From Bacteroidales bacterium (GTDB taxonomy: Bacteria; Bacteroidota; Bacteroidia; Bacteroidales; UBA3824), in contig JAEDDH010000010.1 of NCBI GenBank assembly GCA_016293845.1, forward strand, positions 1-64,000: 64,000 nucleotides of DNA. The letters are read 5' to 3'. The notes beneath the pieces are model-generated. The model saw nothing but the letters and a program-made list of their open reading frames with translations, made no database searches and had not been told where the DNA came from. Position 1 is the stretch's first letter; the number at the start of each line of letters is the position of its first letter. This document shows, one piece after another, positions 41,878-51,014 of this stretch. The position numbers were made by a program, and so were the translations under genes.

Positions 41878-43455
41878 TTACGCTTCTGGCAGTTCGATAT
41901 CCTCGTCGGCAAGGCGTTTGAGGATATTGTTGATGTCGCAGTTTTCAGAAACGATGTCGGCAACCTTGTCGATAGCCACACGCTCTTGTTTCATACTGTC
42001 GCGCCAACGGATAGTAACGGTGTTGTCTTTGAGAGTGTCGTAGTCAACAGTTACGCAGAAAGGAGTACCGATAGCATCTTGACGGCGGTAACGTTTGCCG
42101 ATGGTGTCTTTCTCCTCGTAACGGCAGTCGAAACGGTACATAAGGTCTTTCATAAGTTTCTGTGCTATTTCTGGCAAGCCGTCTTTCTTAACGAGCGGGA
42201 ACACAGCCACTTTTACAGGAGCGAGAGCGGGAGGAATCTTCATTACCACGCGGCTGTCGGCTTTTCCGTCGGAGGTGAGGTCTTCTTCAGTGTACGATCC
42301 AGCAATGATGCTCAGGAACATACGGTCGAGACCTATTGAAGTCTCGATAACGTAAGGTGTGTAACTTTGGTTGAGTTCGGGGTCGAAGTACTGAATGTTT
42401 TTGCCCGAATATTTTTGGTGCTGACCAAGGTCGAAATTGGTACGCGAGTGGATGCCCTCCACCTCTTTGAATCCCATCGGGAAATTGTATTCGATGTCGG
42501 TGGCTGCGTTGGCATAGTGTGCGAGTTTCTCGTGGTCGTGGAAACGGTAGTTGTCGGTGCCGAAACCGAGAGCCTCGTGCCATTTGCGGCGCATTGTTTT
42601 CCAGTATTTAAACCAGCGGAGTTCGGTGCCGGGTTTGATAAAGTACTGCATCTCCATCTGCTCAAATTCGCGCATACGGAAAATGAACTGACGAGCCACA
42701 ATCTCGTTGCGGAAAGCCTTGCCTATCTGTGCGATACCGAAAGGAATTTTCATACGGCCAGTCTTCTGCACGTTGAGGTAGTTTACAAAAATGCCCTGTG
42801 CGGTTTCGGGACGGAGATATATTGTTGACTGTTCGTCGGATACGCTACCCATCTTGGTAGAGAACATAAGGTTGAATTGACGAACTTCTGTCCAGTTTTT
42901 AGTGCCAGAAATGGGGCAGACGATGTCGCAGTCGAGAATAATCTGACGGAGTTCTTCAAGGTTGTTTTCGTTGAGTGCCTTGTCGTAACGTGCTGTAAGT
43001 TCGTTGATTTGCTGTTGAACTTTTTGAACGTTTTCGCTTGTGGCAAGGTATTTTTCCTTGTCGAATTTGTCGCCGAAACGTTTAGCGGCTTTTTCCACGT
43101 CTTTTTCTATTTTAGCGTAGAGTTTGTCGCGGTATTCTTCGATAAGGTTGTCGGCGCGGTAACGTTTTTTAGAGTCGCGGTTGTCGATAAGGGGGTCGTT
43201 GAAAGCGGCTACGTGTCCCGAAGCCTCCCAAGTTTTGGGGTGCATAAAGATAGCGGCGTCGATACCCACGATATTTTCGTGGAGGCGTGTCATAAACTTC
43301 CACCAGTACTCTTTGATGTTGTTTTTAAGTTCCACGCCGTTTTGACCGTAGTCGTACACAGCGGCGAGACCGTCGTATATGTCGCTCGACGGGAATATAA
43401 AACCGTATTCTTTGCAGTGCGATATAAGTTTCTTTAATTGGTCGTCTTGTGCCAT
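41878..43455 (-). CDS. glyS: Glycyl-tRNA synthetase, single-chain type
   Basis: A 525-residue class II enzyme of the alpha2 (eukaryote-like) type. Visible features are the N-terminal GFIFPSSDIYDGLAAVYDYGQNG, WEASGHVAAFNDP, the class II motif 2 region FRNEIVARQFIFRMREFEQMEMQ, and motif 3 IGLDRMFLSIIAGSY. The anticodon-binding domain is at the C terminus (APVKVAVFPLVKKDGLPEIA, then the end DEDIELPEA). It charges tRNA-Gly. The gene converges with truA with only 13 bases between stops. The promoter box is at 43485-43492. Confidence 0.96.
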   Translation of the reverse strand: MAQDDQLKKLISHCKEYGFIFPSSDIYDGLAAVYDYGQNGVELKNNIKEYWWKFMTRLHENIVGIDAAIFMHPKTWEASGHVAAFNDPLIDNRDSKKRYRADNLIEEYRDKLYAKIEKDVEKAAKRFGDKFDKEKYLATSENVQKVQQQINELTARYDKALNENNLEELRQIILDCDIVCPISGTKNWTEVRQFNLMFSTKMGSVSDEQSTIYLRPETAQGIFVNYLNVQKTGRMKIPFGIAQIGKAFRNEIVARQFIFRMREFEQMEMQYFIKPGTELRWFKYWKTMRRKWHEALGFGTDNYRFHDHEKLAHYANAATDIEYNFPMGFKEVEGIHSRTNFDLGQHQKYSGKNIQYFDPELNQSYTPYVIETSIGLDRMFLSIIAGSYTEEDLTSDGKADSRVVMKIPPALAPVKVAVFPLVKKDGLPEIAQKLMKDLMYRFDCRYEEKDTIGKRYRRQDAIGTPFCVTVDYDTLKDNTVTIRWRDSMKQERVAIDKVADIVSENCDINNILKRLADEDIELPEA

Positions 43456-43484
43456 TGTTTTGTATGTTAAATAATTTCAGGTTG

Positions 43485-43492
43485 CAAAATTA
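43485..43492 (-). promoter_or_regulatory. glyS promoter box
   Basis: TAATTTTG on the minus strand, 29 bases upstream of the ATG. Confidence 0.5.
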
Positions 43493-43532
43493 GATATAAA
43501 TTTTGAGATTATATCATTTTTTTGCAAATTAT

Positions 43533-44681
43533 CTACTTCTCCGCCTCCAACAGCCTCTCTACGCCTCTTTTTATTGTATCATCTTCCCTTGCAAAACACA
43601 CTCTTATGATGTTGCTCTTGTTTTTGTCGTGGTAGTACATCGACATTGGGAAAACTGCTACGCCGTGGTTGTTGACAAGTTTGAGGGCAAACTCTGTGTC
43701 GGGGTCGGGGGTAACGTCAGAGCAGTCTATCGCCTGAAACCACGAGCCTTCGGTGGGTGTGAATTTGTATTTCGAGCCTTTTAGCAGGCTGCACAAGAGG
43801 TCGCGCTTATGGTGGTAGAGTTCGCGTATTTGGTCTGACACTTCGGAATGTGCCTCGTTGAGAAAATCGGCAAAGGTGTATTGCACAGCGGTGTTTGAGC
43901 CGTTGCAGATATAGTTGTGCATCTTGCGTATTTCGGCAGTGTAGTCGGCAGGAGCACAGCAAGTGCCGGTTTTCCAGCCTGTTGCGTTAAACGATTTGCC
44001 GAGCGAACTTATTACAATGCTCTGTTTTGCCAACATCGGATAGTGCGATACGCTTGTAAGCGGACCATCATACACAAAACTGCCGTAAGTTTCGTCGCTG
44101 AGTATTACAATCTTGCTTCTGGCAATGGTTTTTTGCAGCATTTTCATATCTTCGTCAGACATAACTTTGCCGGTGGGTATATGAGGATTGCTGATGATTA
44201 TCATTTTGGTGCGTTGATTAACCGAACGCATTACCTCGTTCCAATCAATCTTGTAGTCGGGATATTTGAGAGCGATAAACACGGGCGTGCCTCCGTTTAG
44301 GCGGATTGCAGGTACATAGTTTTCGTAAACGGGCTCAAATACAATAACTTCGTCGTCTTCGTGAACAACGGCTGAGATTGCAGTCCACACGGCTTCGGTA
44401 GATCCGGCGGTGATAGTAACCTCGGTTTCGGGGTTGTACTGGGCGCCAAACTCCTTGTTGTAGATGCCTGCCATAGCCGTGCGCAAGGACAGTATGCCTT
44501 CGATGGGGCTGTACTGATTGTGTCCGTTGCTTATATGCTTGGCAATAGATTTTACAAGGCACTGCGGCATATTAAAATCGGGCACCGAGCAAGCTATGTC
44601 TACCGCATTGTTTTTGGCAGCGACGTCTAAAATCTCGAATGCCGGTTTTAACGTATTTTCAGGTAGTTTTGATCTCAGCAT
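43533..44681 (-). CDS. PLP-dependent aminotransferase, YbdL/methionine type
   Basis: A 382-residue fold-type I aminotransferase. The PLP lysine is in SSLGKSFNATGWK; the substrate and cofactor residues include ITAGSTEAVWTA, ISNPHIPTGKV and LSDETYGSFVYD. The sequence is closest in character to YbdL, which transaminates methionine, and to kynurenine aminotransferases; NPHIPTG in place of NPHNPTG is a slight deviation. The substrate remains an inference. It is monocistronic with promoter box TAATTTTG at 44702-44709. Confidence 0.88.
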   Translation of the reverse strand: MLRSKLPENTLKPAFEILDVAAKNNAVDIACSVPDFNMPQCLVKSIAKHISNGHNQYSPIEGILSLRTAMAGIYNKEFGAQYNPETEVTITAGSTEAVWTAISAVVHEDDEVIVFEPVYENYVPAIRLNGGTPVFIALKYPDYKIDWNEVMRSVNQRTKMIIISNPHIPTGKVMSDEDMKMLQKTIARSKIVILSDETYGSFVYDGPLTSVSHYPMLAKQSIVISSLGKSFNATGWKTGTCCAPADYTAEIRKMHNYICNGSNTAVQYTFADFLNEAHSEVSDQIRELYHHKRDLLCSLLKGSKYKFTPTEGSWFQAIDCSDVTPDPDTEFALKLVNNHGVAVFPMSMYYHDKNKSNIIRVCFAREDDTIKRGVERLLEAEK

Positions 44682-44701
44682 ACTTTCTGTTATTTATTTT
44701 T

Positions 44702-44709
44702 CAAAATTA
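44702..44709 (-). promoter_or_regulatory. Aminotransferase promoter box
   Basis: TAATTTTG on the minus strand, 20 bases upstream of the ATG. Confidence 0.45.
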
Positions 44710-44802
44710 CAAAAGATTTTAATATGGCAAGTTTAGTTTTACTTTTTTTGCAAAATAAATTTTAAAATTGGTTTAAATAGTGATAATTAATGTATTAAAA
44801 AT

Positions 44803-44836
44803 AAAATACTCCGGCATTGCTGTCGGAGTATTTTTT
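44803..44836 (-). terminator. Terminator of the 44858 gene
   Basis: AAATACTCCG pairs with CGGAGTATTT across a 10-base loop, with a T-rich tail in both directions, 22 bases past the stop at 44858. Confidence 0.85.
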
Positions 44837-44857
44837 GATGTGTGGAAAAATGTGGTA

Positions 44858-45280
44858 TTAGTATGCTATGGAATTATATATCTGCTGTTTAAGGTAATCG
44901 ATACCGCTTCCGAGCACTATTCCGGCGTTGTCGGCGGCTGCGATATAGTCGGCAGCGTTGTCGATGGTGGCATGAGCGTAAAAATATAGTCCTGTGTCTT
45001 CTTTTACCACGTCGCTGTCTACCGATTCTATTACGGCGTTGCTTTCGTGACCGTCTACAATCAGTTTGATGTTGGTGCTTTCGGAGAGTGAGTTTATATA
45101 TTTATAAGGTATCTCAATTTTGCAGAGACATTTTGAATCAGAGTTTTTTTCAACGGAAAAACCGCTTGTGATAATGTTTTCGGGCATATTGTTTATTACA
45201 CCGAAAACCAACATTGCTGTTAACATTGCCAAAGCAATCGCTATGCCTGCGTGCTTGATCATTTTGTTTGTTGTTTTCAT
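44858..45280 (-). CDS. Hypothetical membrane-anchored protein
   Basis: A 140-residue protein with one N-terminal membrane helix (AGIAIALAMLTAMLVFGVI, about residues 11-29) and a periplasmic domain of about 105 residues. The domain contains a beta-rich CLCKIEIPYKYINSL segment and an Ala/Asp-rich end. I recognise no family. It is a monocistronic gene with promoter box TAATTTTG (45335-45342) and its own terminator, so it is very likely a real gene. Confidence 0.65.
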   Translation of the reverse strand: MKTTNKMIKHAGIAIALAMLTAMLVFGVINNMPENIITSGFSVEKNSDSKCLCKIEIPYKYINSLSESTNIKLIVDGHESNAVIESVDSDVVKEDTGLYFYAHATIDNAADYIAAADNAGIVLGSGIDYLKQQIYNSIAY

Positions 45281-45334
45281 AGTTCTGATGTTTATTATGT
45301 TGTCAACCTATTAGTGGTGATTTTTAGACGATGC

Positions 45335-45342
45335 AAAATTAG
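45335..45342 (-). promoter_or_regulatory. Promoter box of the 44858 gene
   Basis: TAATTTTG on the minus strand, 54 bases upstream of the ATG at 45280. Confidence 0.45.
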
Positions 45343-45424
45343 CCCTGCTTTTTAAAGTGTGCAATGCGTAAAATGCGTATATGGCTGAAAATAAGGTAGG
45401 GGTTTTACGTATTTTTGGGGAGAA

Positions 45425-46417
45425 TTACAATGCCAAATACACGTGAAGCGCTATCGACGATAGCAAAAATGCTGCAAACAGGAGTTCGCTCCAAAAGCCT
45501 TGTTTTATGTTGTAAAATACTGTAACAGTCATAAACGCAGCGGGACAGAGCGCAATTCTAAGTGTTTCGATACTAAGAAAAGGTGATAATGCTGCTCCTA
45601 CGGTTATTACAAAAACCATAAAAAGAAACCTATATACCCTTCCTTCAAATACATTGAATCGTGTATACAATCCTGCCATCATTAGTCCCGTTACCACAAG
45701 CCATGCCGTTCCTGCTATCAGAAACACAAGGTTGTTGCCCACTGGTGTGAAAATGTGACGGATACTAAATTCTTCGGCGATGTTTTCCCACACAGGCATA
45801 ATTTCACTGTTGCTAAGGTAATAACCCGCAAAATAGAATAGCACGGGGGTGATAATTCCGAGCACCAACATCATTATTTCGTTGAAACGGTAGGGGCGGA
45901 ACACCGTAATGGCTGCTATACCAAAAAAGAGTGTTATTACAGCGTTGAAACAAAACAGTGTGGCAACGCCAAAAAATAATCCTGCATCAAAAAGATTGTA
46001 CACTGCCACATCTTTGCCGTTGCTATTGAGTATCGGAAACATACCCAGCATAATAAACACAGCGGCAAACTGTTCGGGAAGTAGCACATTGTAAGGTATA
46101 TAGCACATTCCCACTGCTGCCGTTACCACAAAAAACAACGATCCTTTGGCTCGCGTGAGTTCAAAACGGTTGTTGAGGCTTGTCATCACAAGCACTTCCA
46201 TAATATTTAGCAGCACAAAGCATATACCGAGCAGCAACGGTGTTCCAAACGAACCGAGAAAGTTTCTTATATCGCCAAAAATCAACGAACCCGACTGCGG
46301 CACTATCCACATCCAACCACCGTAAGGCATCACCGCCGAACACGCAAATCCGGCAAACACCAAGACGGCGATTGCAATTCCGAGGGGGCTGTTGTCTTTT
46401 AGCGATTTTAGTATCAC
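45425..46417 (-). CDS. DUF6427-like multi-spanning membrane protein
   Basis: A 330-residue inner-membrane protein with about nine or ten hydrophobic helices (AIAVLVFAGFACSAVMPYG, LLLGICFVLLNIMEVLVM, AVITLFFGIAAITVFRPYRF, and a last one LLFAAFLLSSIALHVYLAL). The pattern, with RPYRFNE after a mid-protein helix, is that of Bacteroidetes DUF6427 proteins, whose role is unknown. The start is GTG: the nearby ATG is in another frame and ends at once. A TAATTTTG box sits 22 bases upstream (46440-46447). Confidence 0.78.
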   Translation of the reverse strand: MILKSLKDNSPLGIAIAVLVFAGFACSAVMPYGGWMWIVPQSGSLIFGDIRNFLGSFGTPLLLGICFVLLNIMEVLVMTSLNNRFELTRAKGSLFFVVTAAVGMCYIPYNVLLPEQFAAVFIMLGMFPILNSNGKDVAVYNLFDAGLFFGVATLFCFNAVITLFFGIAAITVFRPYRFNEIMMLVLGIITPVLFYFAGYYLSNSEIMPVWENIAEEFSIRHIFTPVGNNLVFLIAGTAWLVVTGLMMAGLYTRFNVFEGRVYRFLFMVFVITVGAALSPFLSIETLRIALCPAAFMTVTVFYNIKQGFWSELLFAAFLLSSIALHVYLAL

Positions 46418-46439
46418 AGCATACGGTTTTTATGGTTGA

Positions 46440-46447
46440 CAAAATTA
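46440..46447 (-). promoter_or_regulatory. Promoter box of the DUF6427-like gene
   Basis: TAATTTTG on the minus strand, just upstream of the GTG at 46417. Confidence 0.45.
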
Positions 46448-46501
46448 CAAAATTTTTTTACATTGAATGAAAACACTCTATTTTTTTAGCCCTTATTAAA
46501 C

Positions 46502-46531
46502 AAAAAAAGGGACACGACTAATCGTGTCCCA
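46502..46531 (-). terminator. Terminator of the frameshifted barrel gene
   Basis: GGGACACG (46509-46516) pairs with CGTGTCCC (46523-46530), followed in the minus direction by seven T. Confidence 0.9.
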
Positions 46532-46558
46532 AACAACAATTATATTAATAGTGTACTT

Positions 46559-49523
46559 TTATGGTCTTCCGCCAAATCCGCCGCCGGGTCTACCTCCGGG
46601 ACCAAATCCATCACCGGGATAGCCACCGCCAGGTCTGCCACCAGGACCAAATCCTCCAGGGCCGCCTTGATTGCGTGCGTCTTTGCCGCCAAAGAGGTTG
46701 AGACGGTAGATTAAGTGCAACATAACGTACGAGTTGATGGTGTTGTACTGAGTGTCGCTACGCTGCATTGCTGTAATGCTGCGGCTGTAGGTGCTAAGCT
46801 GCTGCAAAATATCGTAGAATTGTACCGAAACTGTAAGAGCTTTGCCTTTGAGAAAACTTTGCGAAACTTGTGCGTTCCATACAAGTTCGTCGGTATTCAT
46901 AGAGTTGTCGTTGTATCCCCGACGGCTTTGGTTGTGAAGGTCGGAGGTAACGCTCATACCAAATGGGAAATAAACGTTAAACGATCCACCATACGAAAAC
47001 ATTTTGGTGTCGAGGTTGCTCTGTTGTTGAAGTTCGTTGCGCGAATGTGTGTAGTTGATACTTCCGTCGAGTGCTATCTCAAACCAACCTTTGCGCCAGC
47101 TACCTTGCAAACGTTCCATTATGGTGTTAGACTGTGTGGTAGATTTTTTAGTATCATTGTTTACAAGTACATAGCCTACATTATTGTTAAAGTTGTACAT
47201 TGTAAAGGTGTTGATATTCCAAATACCTGCCGAATCAAGGGCTGTGTTAAACATAAAGCCAGAGTTGATATCCCAGTTGCCGTTGATGTTTTCGGGGCGC
47301 GAAATCTGTTTACCTGTTCTTTCGTCGTATGTTACCATATTAGAAATAGAGTTCTTGGTGGTGTTCATATTAACGAAAGTCATAATAGTGCGCATGTGCT
47401 CGCGGATGTAAGTGTTGTAATTGAGTCGGAGGTTGTTAGAAAACGAGGGTTTCAAACCGGGGTTACCTTTGGTAATGCGCATCGGGTTGCTGTCGTCGGT
47501 GATGTCGAGAAGGTCGCTCATCGAGGGCTGCGAAGTGTTGCCTCGGTAGGTGATTTCTAAGCGGGTAAGGTCGTTGGGGTTGTAACGGTATTCAAATGTA
47601 GGAGTTACATTAAATACTGTACGTGTGGTGTCAACTTTTACGCCTTGAAAATTTTGCACAAAATTGGTTTTTTGTGGTTGCAACATTCCGCCAACGTTCA
47701 ACTGATATTTGTCGCGAATCATACGGAAACCGAGGTTGATGTCGTGAATATAGTTTTTATATTCAGAATAGCGGCTCTGCGATTGATTGAAATAAGCATC
47801 GCTGAGAGGGTTGTTGATACGCGAAAGATAATTGTTCCATTCGCGATATTCGTTTCTTACGCCAAGAAATGGGTTGGTATCAAATAGGTTTTTGCTATAA
47901 TCGTATGTAGAACGGTCGCTCTCGCTGTATTGATAGCGGTATTGATAGCTAAACTGCAAATATGTGCGTTTGGCAATAGGCTCGCTATACGATAATTGTA
48001 CCGATGCGTTCCAGTTGTTGCTTGGTGTAAGATTGTATTTGTTGGTAAAGTATGTAGAATCTTCGCCCGAAGCAAGTTTTATTTGATAATAAATAATGTC
48101 GCTTGTGGTGATGGTTTTGTTTTCGGTGTCGGTGTATCCGCCGCTACCGCTGAGGGTGATGTTGCGGCCTTCGTTGTTGAGTTTGCGGTTAAACTGCAAT
48201 GTGCCGTTGTATCTTGTATTGCTGCTGTAATTGAGGTTGCCATCGGTTTGATAGTTAACCACCAAAGTGTCGGAAACCAATTTAGAAATATCTGCACCGG
48301 CCAATGGGTCGAATACATATAGATAAGGGTCTTCGTCAAACATAGCCGAAAGGCCTCTTGAGCTACCGTCGTTGGTAGAAACCGAAGCTGTAGGACGGAA
48401 CATAATGTTGGTCATTTCGTCGGGTTGCCATTCTAAGCGCCCTTGAAAATTCCAACTATCGCTACGAGAATATTGCTGTGTGTTGGAGTTAGAAAATGCG
48501 CCTTTTTTTACAACGAATCTTTCTACCGATTGTTGACTAAGGATATCGCCGTCGCTGTGGTTCCAACGTATGCTACCGTCTATGCTGAGTTTGTTTTTCT
48601 CTTCAAAGTTGTAGTTGATACCTGCCATTTTTGTGGCGTTCAAACCATTGTTGCCCATACGGAAACGTCCGCCGCCACCGCCAAATCCACGGTCGCTAAC
48701 GTTGTTGGCGTTGGTCATTACCATAATGCGGCTACGGTTGGCAAAATATGCGCCCATACCGCGCCACGAATAGCGGTTTTCGGTGCCTAAGCCAAGGTCG
48801 AGGTTGGTAAACATACCTTTGTTCATTCCCGGTTTGATACCAAAGTCGAGCACGGTTTCTTCGTTGCCGTCTTCAATGCCGGTGATACGTGCCATATCGC
48901 TCTGTTGGTCGTATGCCTTAACGCGGCTTACGATAGATGTTGGGAGGTTTTTCATTGCTGTTTTGGTGTCGCCGGTCATAAATTCCTTGCCGTCAACAAG
49001 AATCTTGGTAACCTCTTTGCCGTTGATGGTGATTTTGCCATCTTCATCAACTTCGGCTCCGGGGAGTTTTTTTTACAAGTTCTTCAATTACCGAACCTTC
49101 GGTAGTACGGTATGCGTCAACGTTATAAATAAAAGTGTCTTTTTTTACCGAAACCTTTGAACCGTAAGCCTTTACCGTAGCTTGTTCTAACATTACGGAA
49201 CTTGGGTTCATTTTAATTTTTCCAAGGTTGACGTTTTGGCCTTGATAAACCGACACTGCCTTAACGATAGGGTCGAAACCTACGCTCGAAATTTTGATAA
49301 CAAAATCGCCATCGTTTGGGGCTTTAATAGAGAATGTGCCGTTTTCATTGGTGATAGTACCTGTAATAAACGTGCTGTCTGATTTTAGTAATCGGGCGGT
49401 GGCATTGACCGCCGGCTCTTTGGTGTCGCCGTCGATGATTGTGGCGGTGATTTCGCGATTCTGCGCCATCGAAAATGTTGCAGAGGCAGTCACTGCCCAC
49501 ATTAGCAATAATATTTTTTTCAT
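46559..49523 (-). pseudogene. TonB-receptor-like outer-membrane barrel, frameshifted at an A8/T8 run
   Basis: The first frame (49047-49523) gives the signal peptide MKKILLLMWAVTASATFSMA, a carboxypeptidase-like regulatory domain (ITATIIDGDTKEPAVNATAR, SSVGFDPIVK) and EGSVIEELVKK, then breaks. The second frame (from about 49064 down to 46559) continues LPGAEVDEDGKITINGKEV, MKNLPTSIVSRVKAYD and an 800-residue barrel. The natural join is VKKLPGAE; an eighth A in the run at 49067-49074 shifts the frame. The restored length is about 988 residues. The C terminus is a Gly/Pro-rich tail (GGRPGGG-type repeats). It may be a true lesion, slip-strand switching or a sequencing error. Confidence 0.8.
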
Positions 49524-49712
49524 CTTCGTAAAATTTTTTTTTGATAAAATACGGTGTTTTGACGAAGTTTTGATAAAATAGTTTAAAGCATTTATAAAAA
49601 AAACATCTGCTTATTCCATAGTCAACCATTGATTGCACCAACTTTCCACTGACCTTTTGCCCGCATACTTCGCGGAGTATAAAACCAGATTTGAGTTTTA
49701 TTTATATTATCC

Positions 49713-50771
49713 TTATAGTTTTTCTATCTCTTGTGGTGATAATCCTGTGTAATTTGATATTTTGTCAACAGGCTGATTGTCGGTTTTCATTAAACGTGCC
49801 ATAGCTATAGCTTTTTGTTTTTCGCCTTCTGCAATACCCTCAGCTCTGCCTTCTGCAATGCCCTCAGCTCTGCCTTCTGCTATGCCTTGAGCTCTACCCT
49901 CAGCTCTACCCTCAGCTCTGCCTTCTGCTATGCCTTGAGCTCTACCCTCAGCTCTGCCTTGTGCAATACCTTCAGCTCTGCCTTGTGCAATACCTTGTGC
50001 AATACCTTGTGCAATACCTTGTTCGTGGCCTTTGCTATAGCCAAGCTGAATACTTGTTTCAAAAACACTCTTGTTGAATCCGAGAGTTTCTACATAACGG
50101 TAATATGCCTTGCGATCTTCATCGCTTAACGAATCTACGCGGAGTATTTCGCGAGCTTCGGGAAGTCCTTGTGCTGTAAATGTGTCGGGAATTTCGCCAG
50201 TTTTGAGAAACGAAATCCACTGTTTAAGGTCTTCGTCGGGTTCATCGTCAAACTTGTTGACTCTTAGGATATAGTATTCTGGGAAAATGCCCGACACTTC
50301 GTCTTTGCCAAACTTAGATTTCTGAACTTTTGAAAGTTTAAGTTCGTCTTTATCGTCGAGCATATTCCAAAAGCGGGTGGTGCCGTGGTAGGCGTAACCG
50401 TTGCCCTGTCCGAGGCTGAAATATACTACATTTATCGAAAATACCTTGGGTATAGTGCCGTAAGTGGCACCAAGTTTCATATAGTCGGATATGATTTTCG
50501 ATGTGCCGTATGCCATACGGTGAAAATAGTCTAACTCGTGGTCGTTTTGCACTTCGATGAGGAATTTCTCTTTTTTATCATCTTCAACGAGGAGGTCGAC
50601 GCGGTTGAATTTCTGTTCGGCAGATTCTTGATTGCTTTCGCTTTCGAGAATCTGAGTTATTTTGATTTGGCGTTCGAGAAGCACGCTCAAAAAGCCCTCC
50701 AATATCACATGGCTTGCTTTGTTGCGCAATAAACGCTTCATCATCCAATCGAATCTAATATACTTTAACAT
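49713..50771 (-). CDS. Rpn-family PD-(D/E)XK nuclease with tetrapeptide repeats
   Basis: A 352-residue protein of the family annotated as Rpn recombination-promoting nuclease/putative transposase. The nuclease core is near residues 55-75 (RVDLLVEDD, then KFLIEVQ, the D...ExQ pattern), followed by HRMAYGTSKII and INVVYFSLG. Residues about 252-315 are 16 tandem copies of G(I/R)A(Q/E), then a final helix-turn segment QPVDKISNYTGLSPQEIEKL, which looks like a small helix-turn-helix. These genes are often variable in repeat number. It has promoter box TATATTTG (50789-50796). There are no terminal inverted repeats or other transposon features. Confidence 0.88.
   Translation of the reverse strand: MLKYIRFDWMMKRLLRNKASHVILEGFLSVLLERQIKITQILESESNQESAEQKFNRVDLLVEDDKKEKFLIEVQNDHELDYFHRMAYGTSKIISDYMKLGATYGTIPKVFSINVVYFSLGQGNGYAYHGTTRFWNMLDDKDELKLSKVQKSKFGKDEVSGIFPEYYILRVNKFDDEPDEDLKQWISFLKTGEIPDTFTAQGLPEAREILRVDSLSDEDRKAYYRYVETLGFNKSVFETSIQLGYSKGHEQGIAQGIAQGIAQGRAEGIAQGRAEGRAQGIAEGRAEGRAEGRAQGIAEGRAEGIAEGRAEGIAEGEKQKAIAMARLMKTDNQPVDKISNYTGLSPQEIEKL
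49827..50018 (-). repeat. 16 tandem 12-bp coding repeats
   Basis: Sixteen 12-base units inside the Rpn-like gene encode GIAQ, GRAE, GRAQ or GIAE. The units differ mainly at third positions and at the Ile/Arg and Gln/Glu codons. Because 12 is a multiple of 3, gain or loss of units keeps the frame. Confidence 0.92.
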
Positions 50772-50788
50772 AGCTCATAATTTTTTCG

Positions 50789-50796
50789 CAAATATA
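50789..50796 (-). promoter_or_regulatory. Promoter box of the Rpn-like gene
   Basis: TATATTTG on the minus strand, 17 bases upstream of the ATG at 50771. Confidence 0.5.
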
Positions 50797-50979
50797 CAAT
50801 AAAGAAATGAGGAATGCAAATAAAAAAAACAGGCGGGATCTGCAAAACAATTTACATAATTCTTCGATATATTGCCAAAAGATACCTTATTATGGGGCGC
50901 AATTATCTTAGATGTTCAAAAAAAATGTTCCATATTTATAATTTGTGGCAGAGGTGAAAATAAAAATTGAAATATTTGT

Positions 50980-50987
50980 TATCTTTG
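50980..50987 (+). promoter_or_regulatory. purD promoter box
   Basis: TATCTTTG, 27 bases before the ATG at 51015. Confidence 0.5.
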
Positions 50988-51014
50988 CCCCAAAAACATC
51001 AAAACACATCCAAC

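Noticed and set aside
49815..50129. Plus-strand frame with repeated Ser/Ala units, or a CRISPR-like array
   Set aside because: It is the antisense of the 12-bp coding repeat in the Rpn-like gene; there are no spacers.
49713..50771. Active transposon around the Rpn-like gene
   Set aside because: No terminal inverted repeats, target duplication or second transposition gene is seen; the family name is historical.
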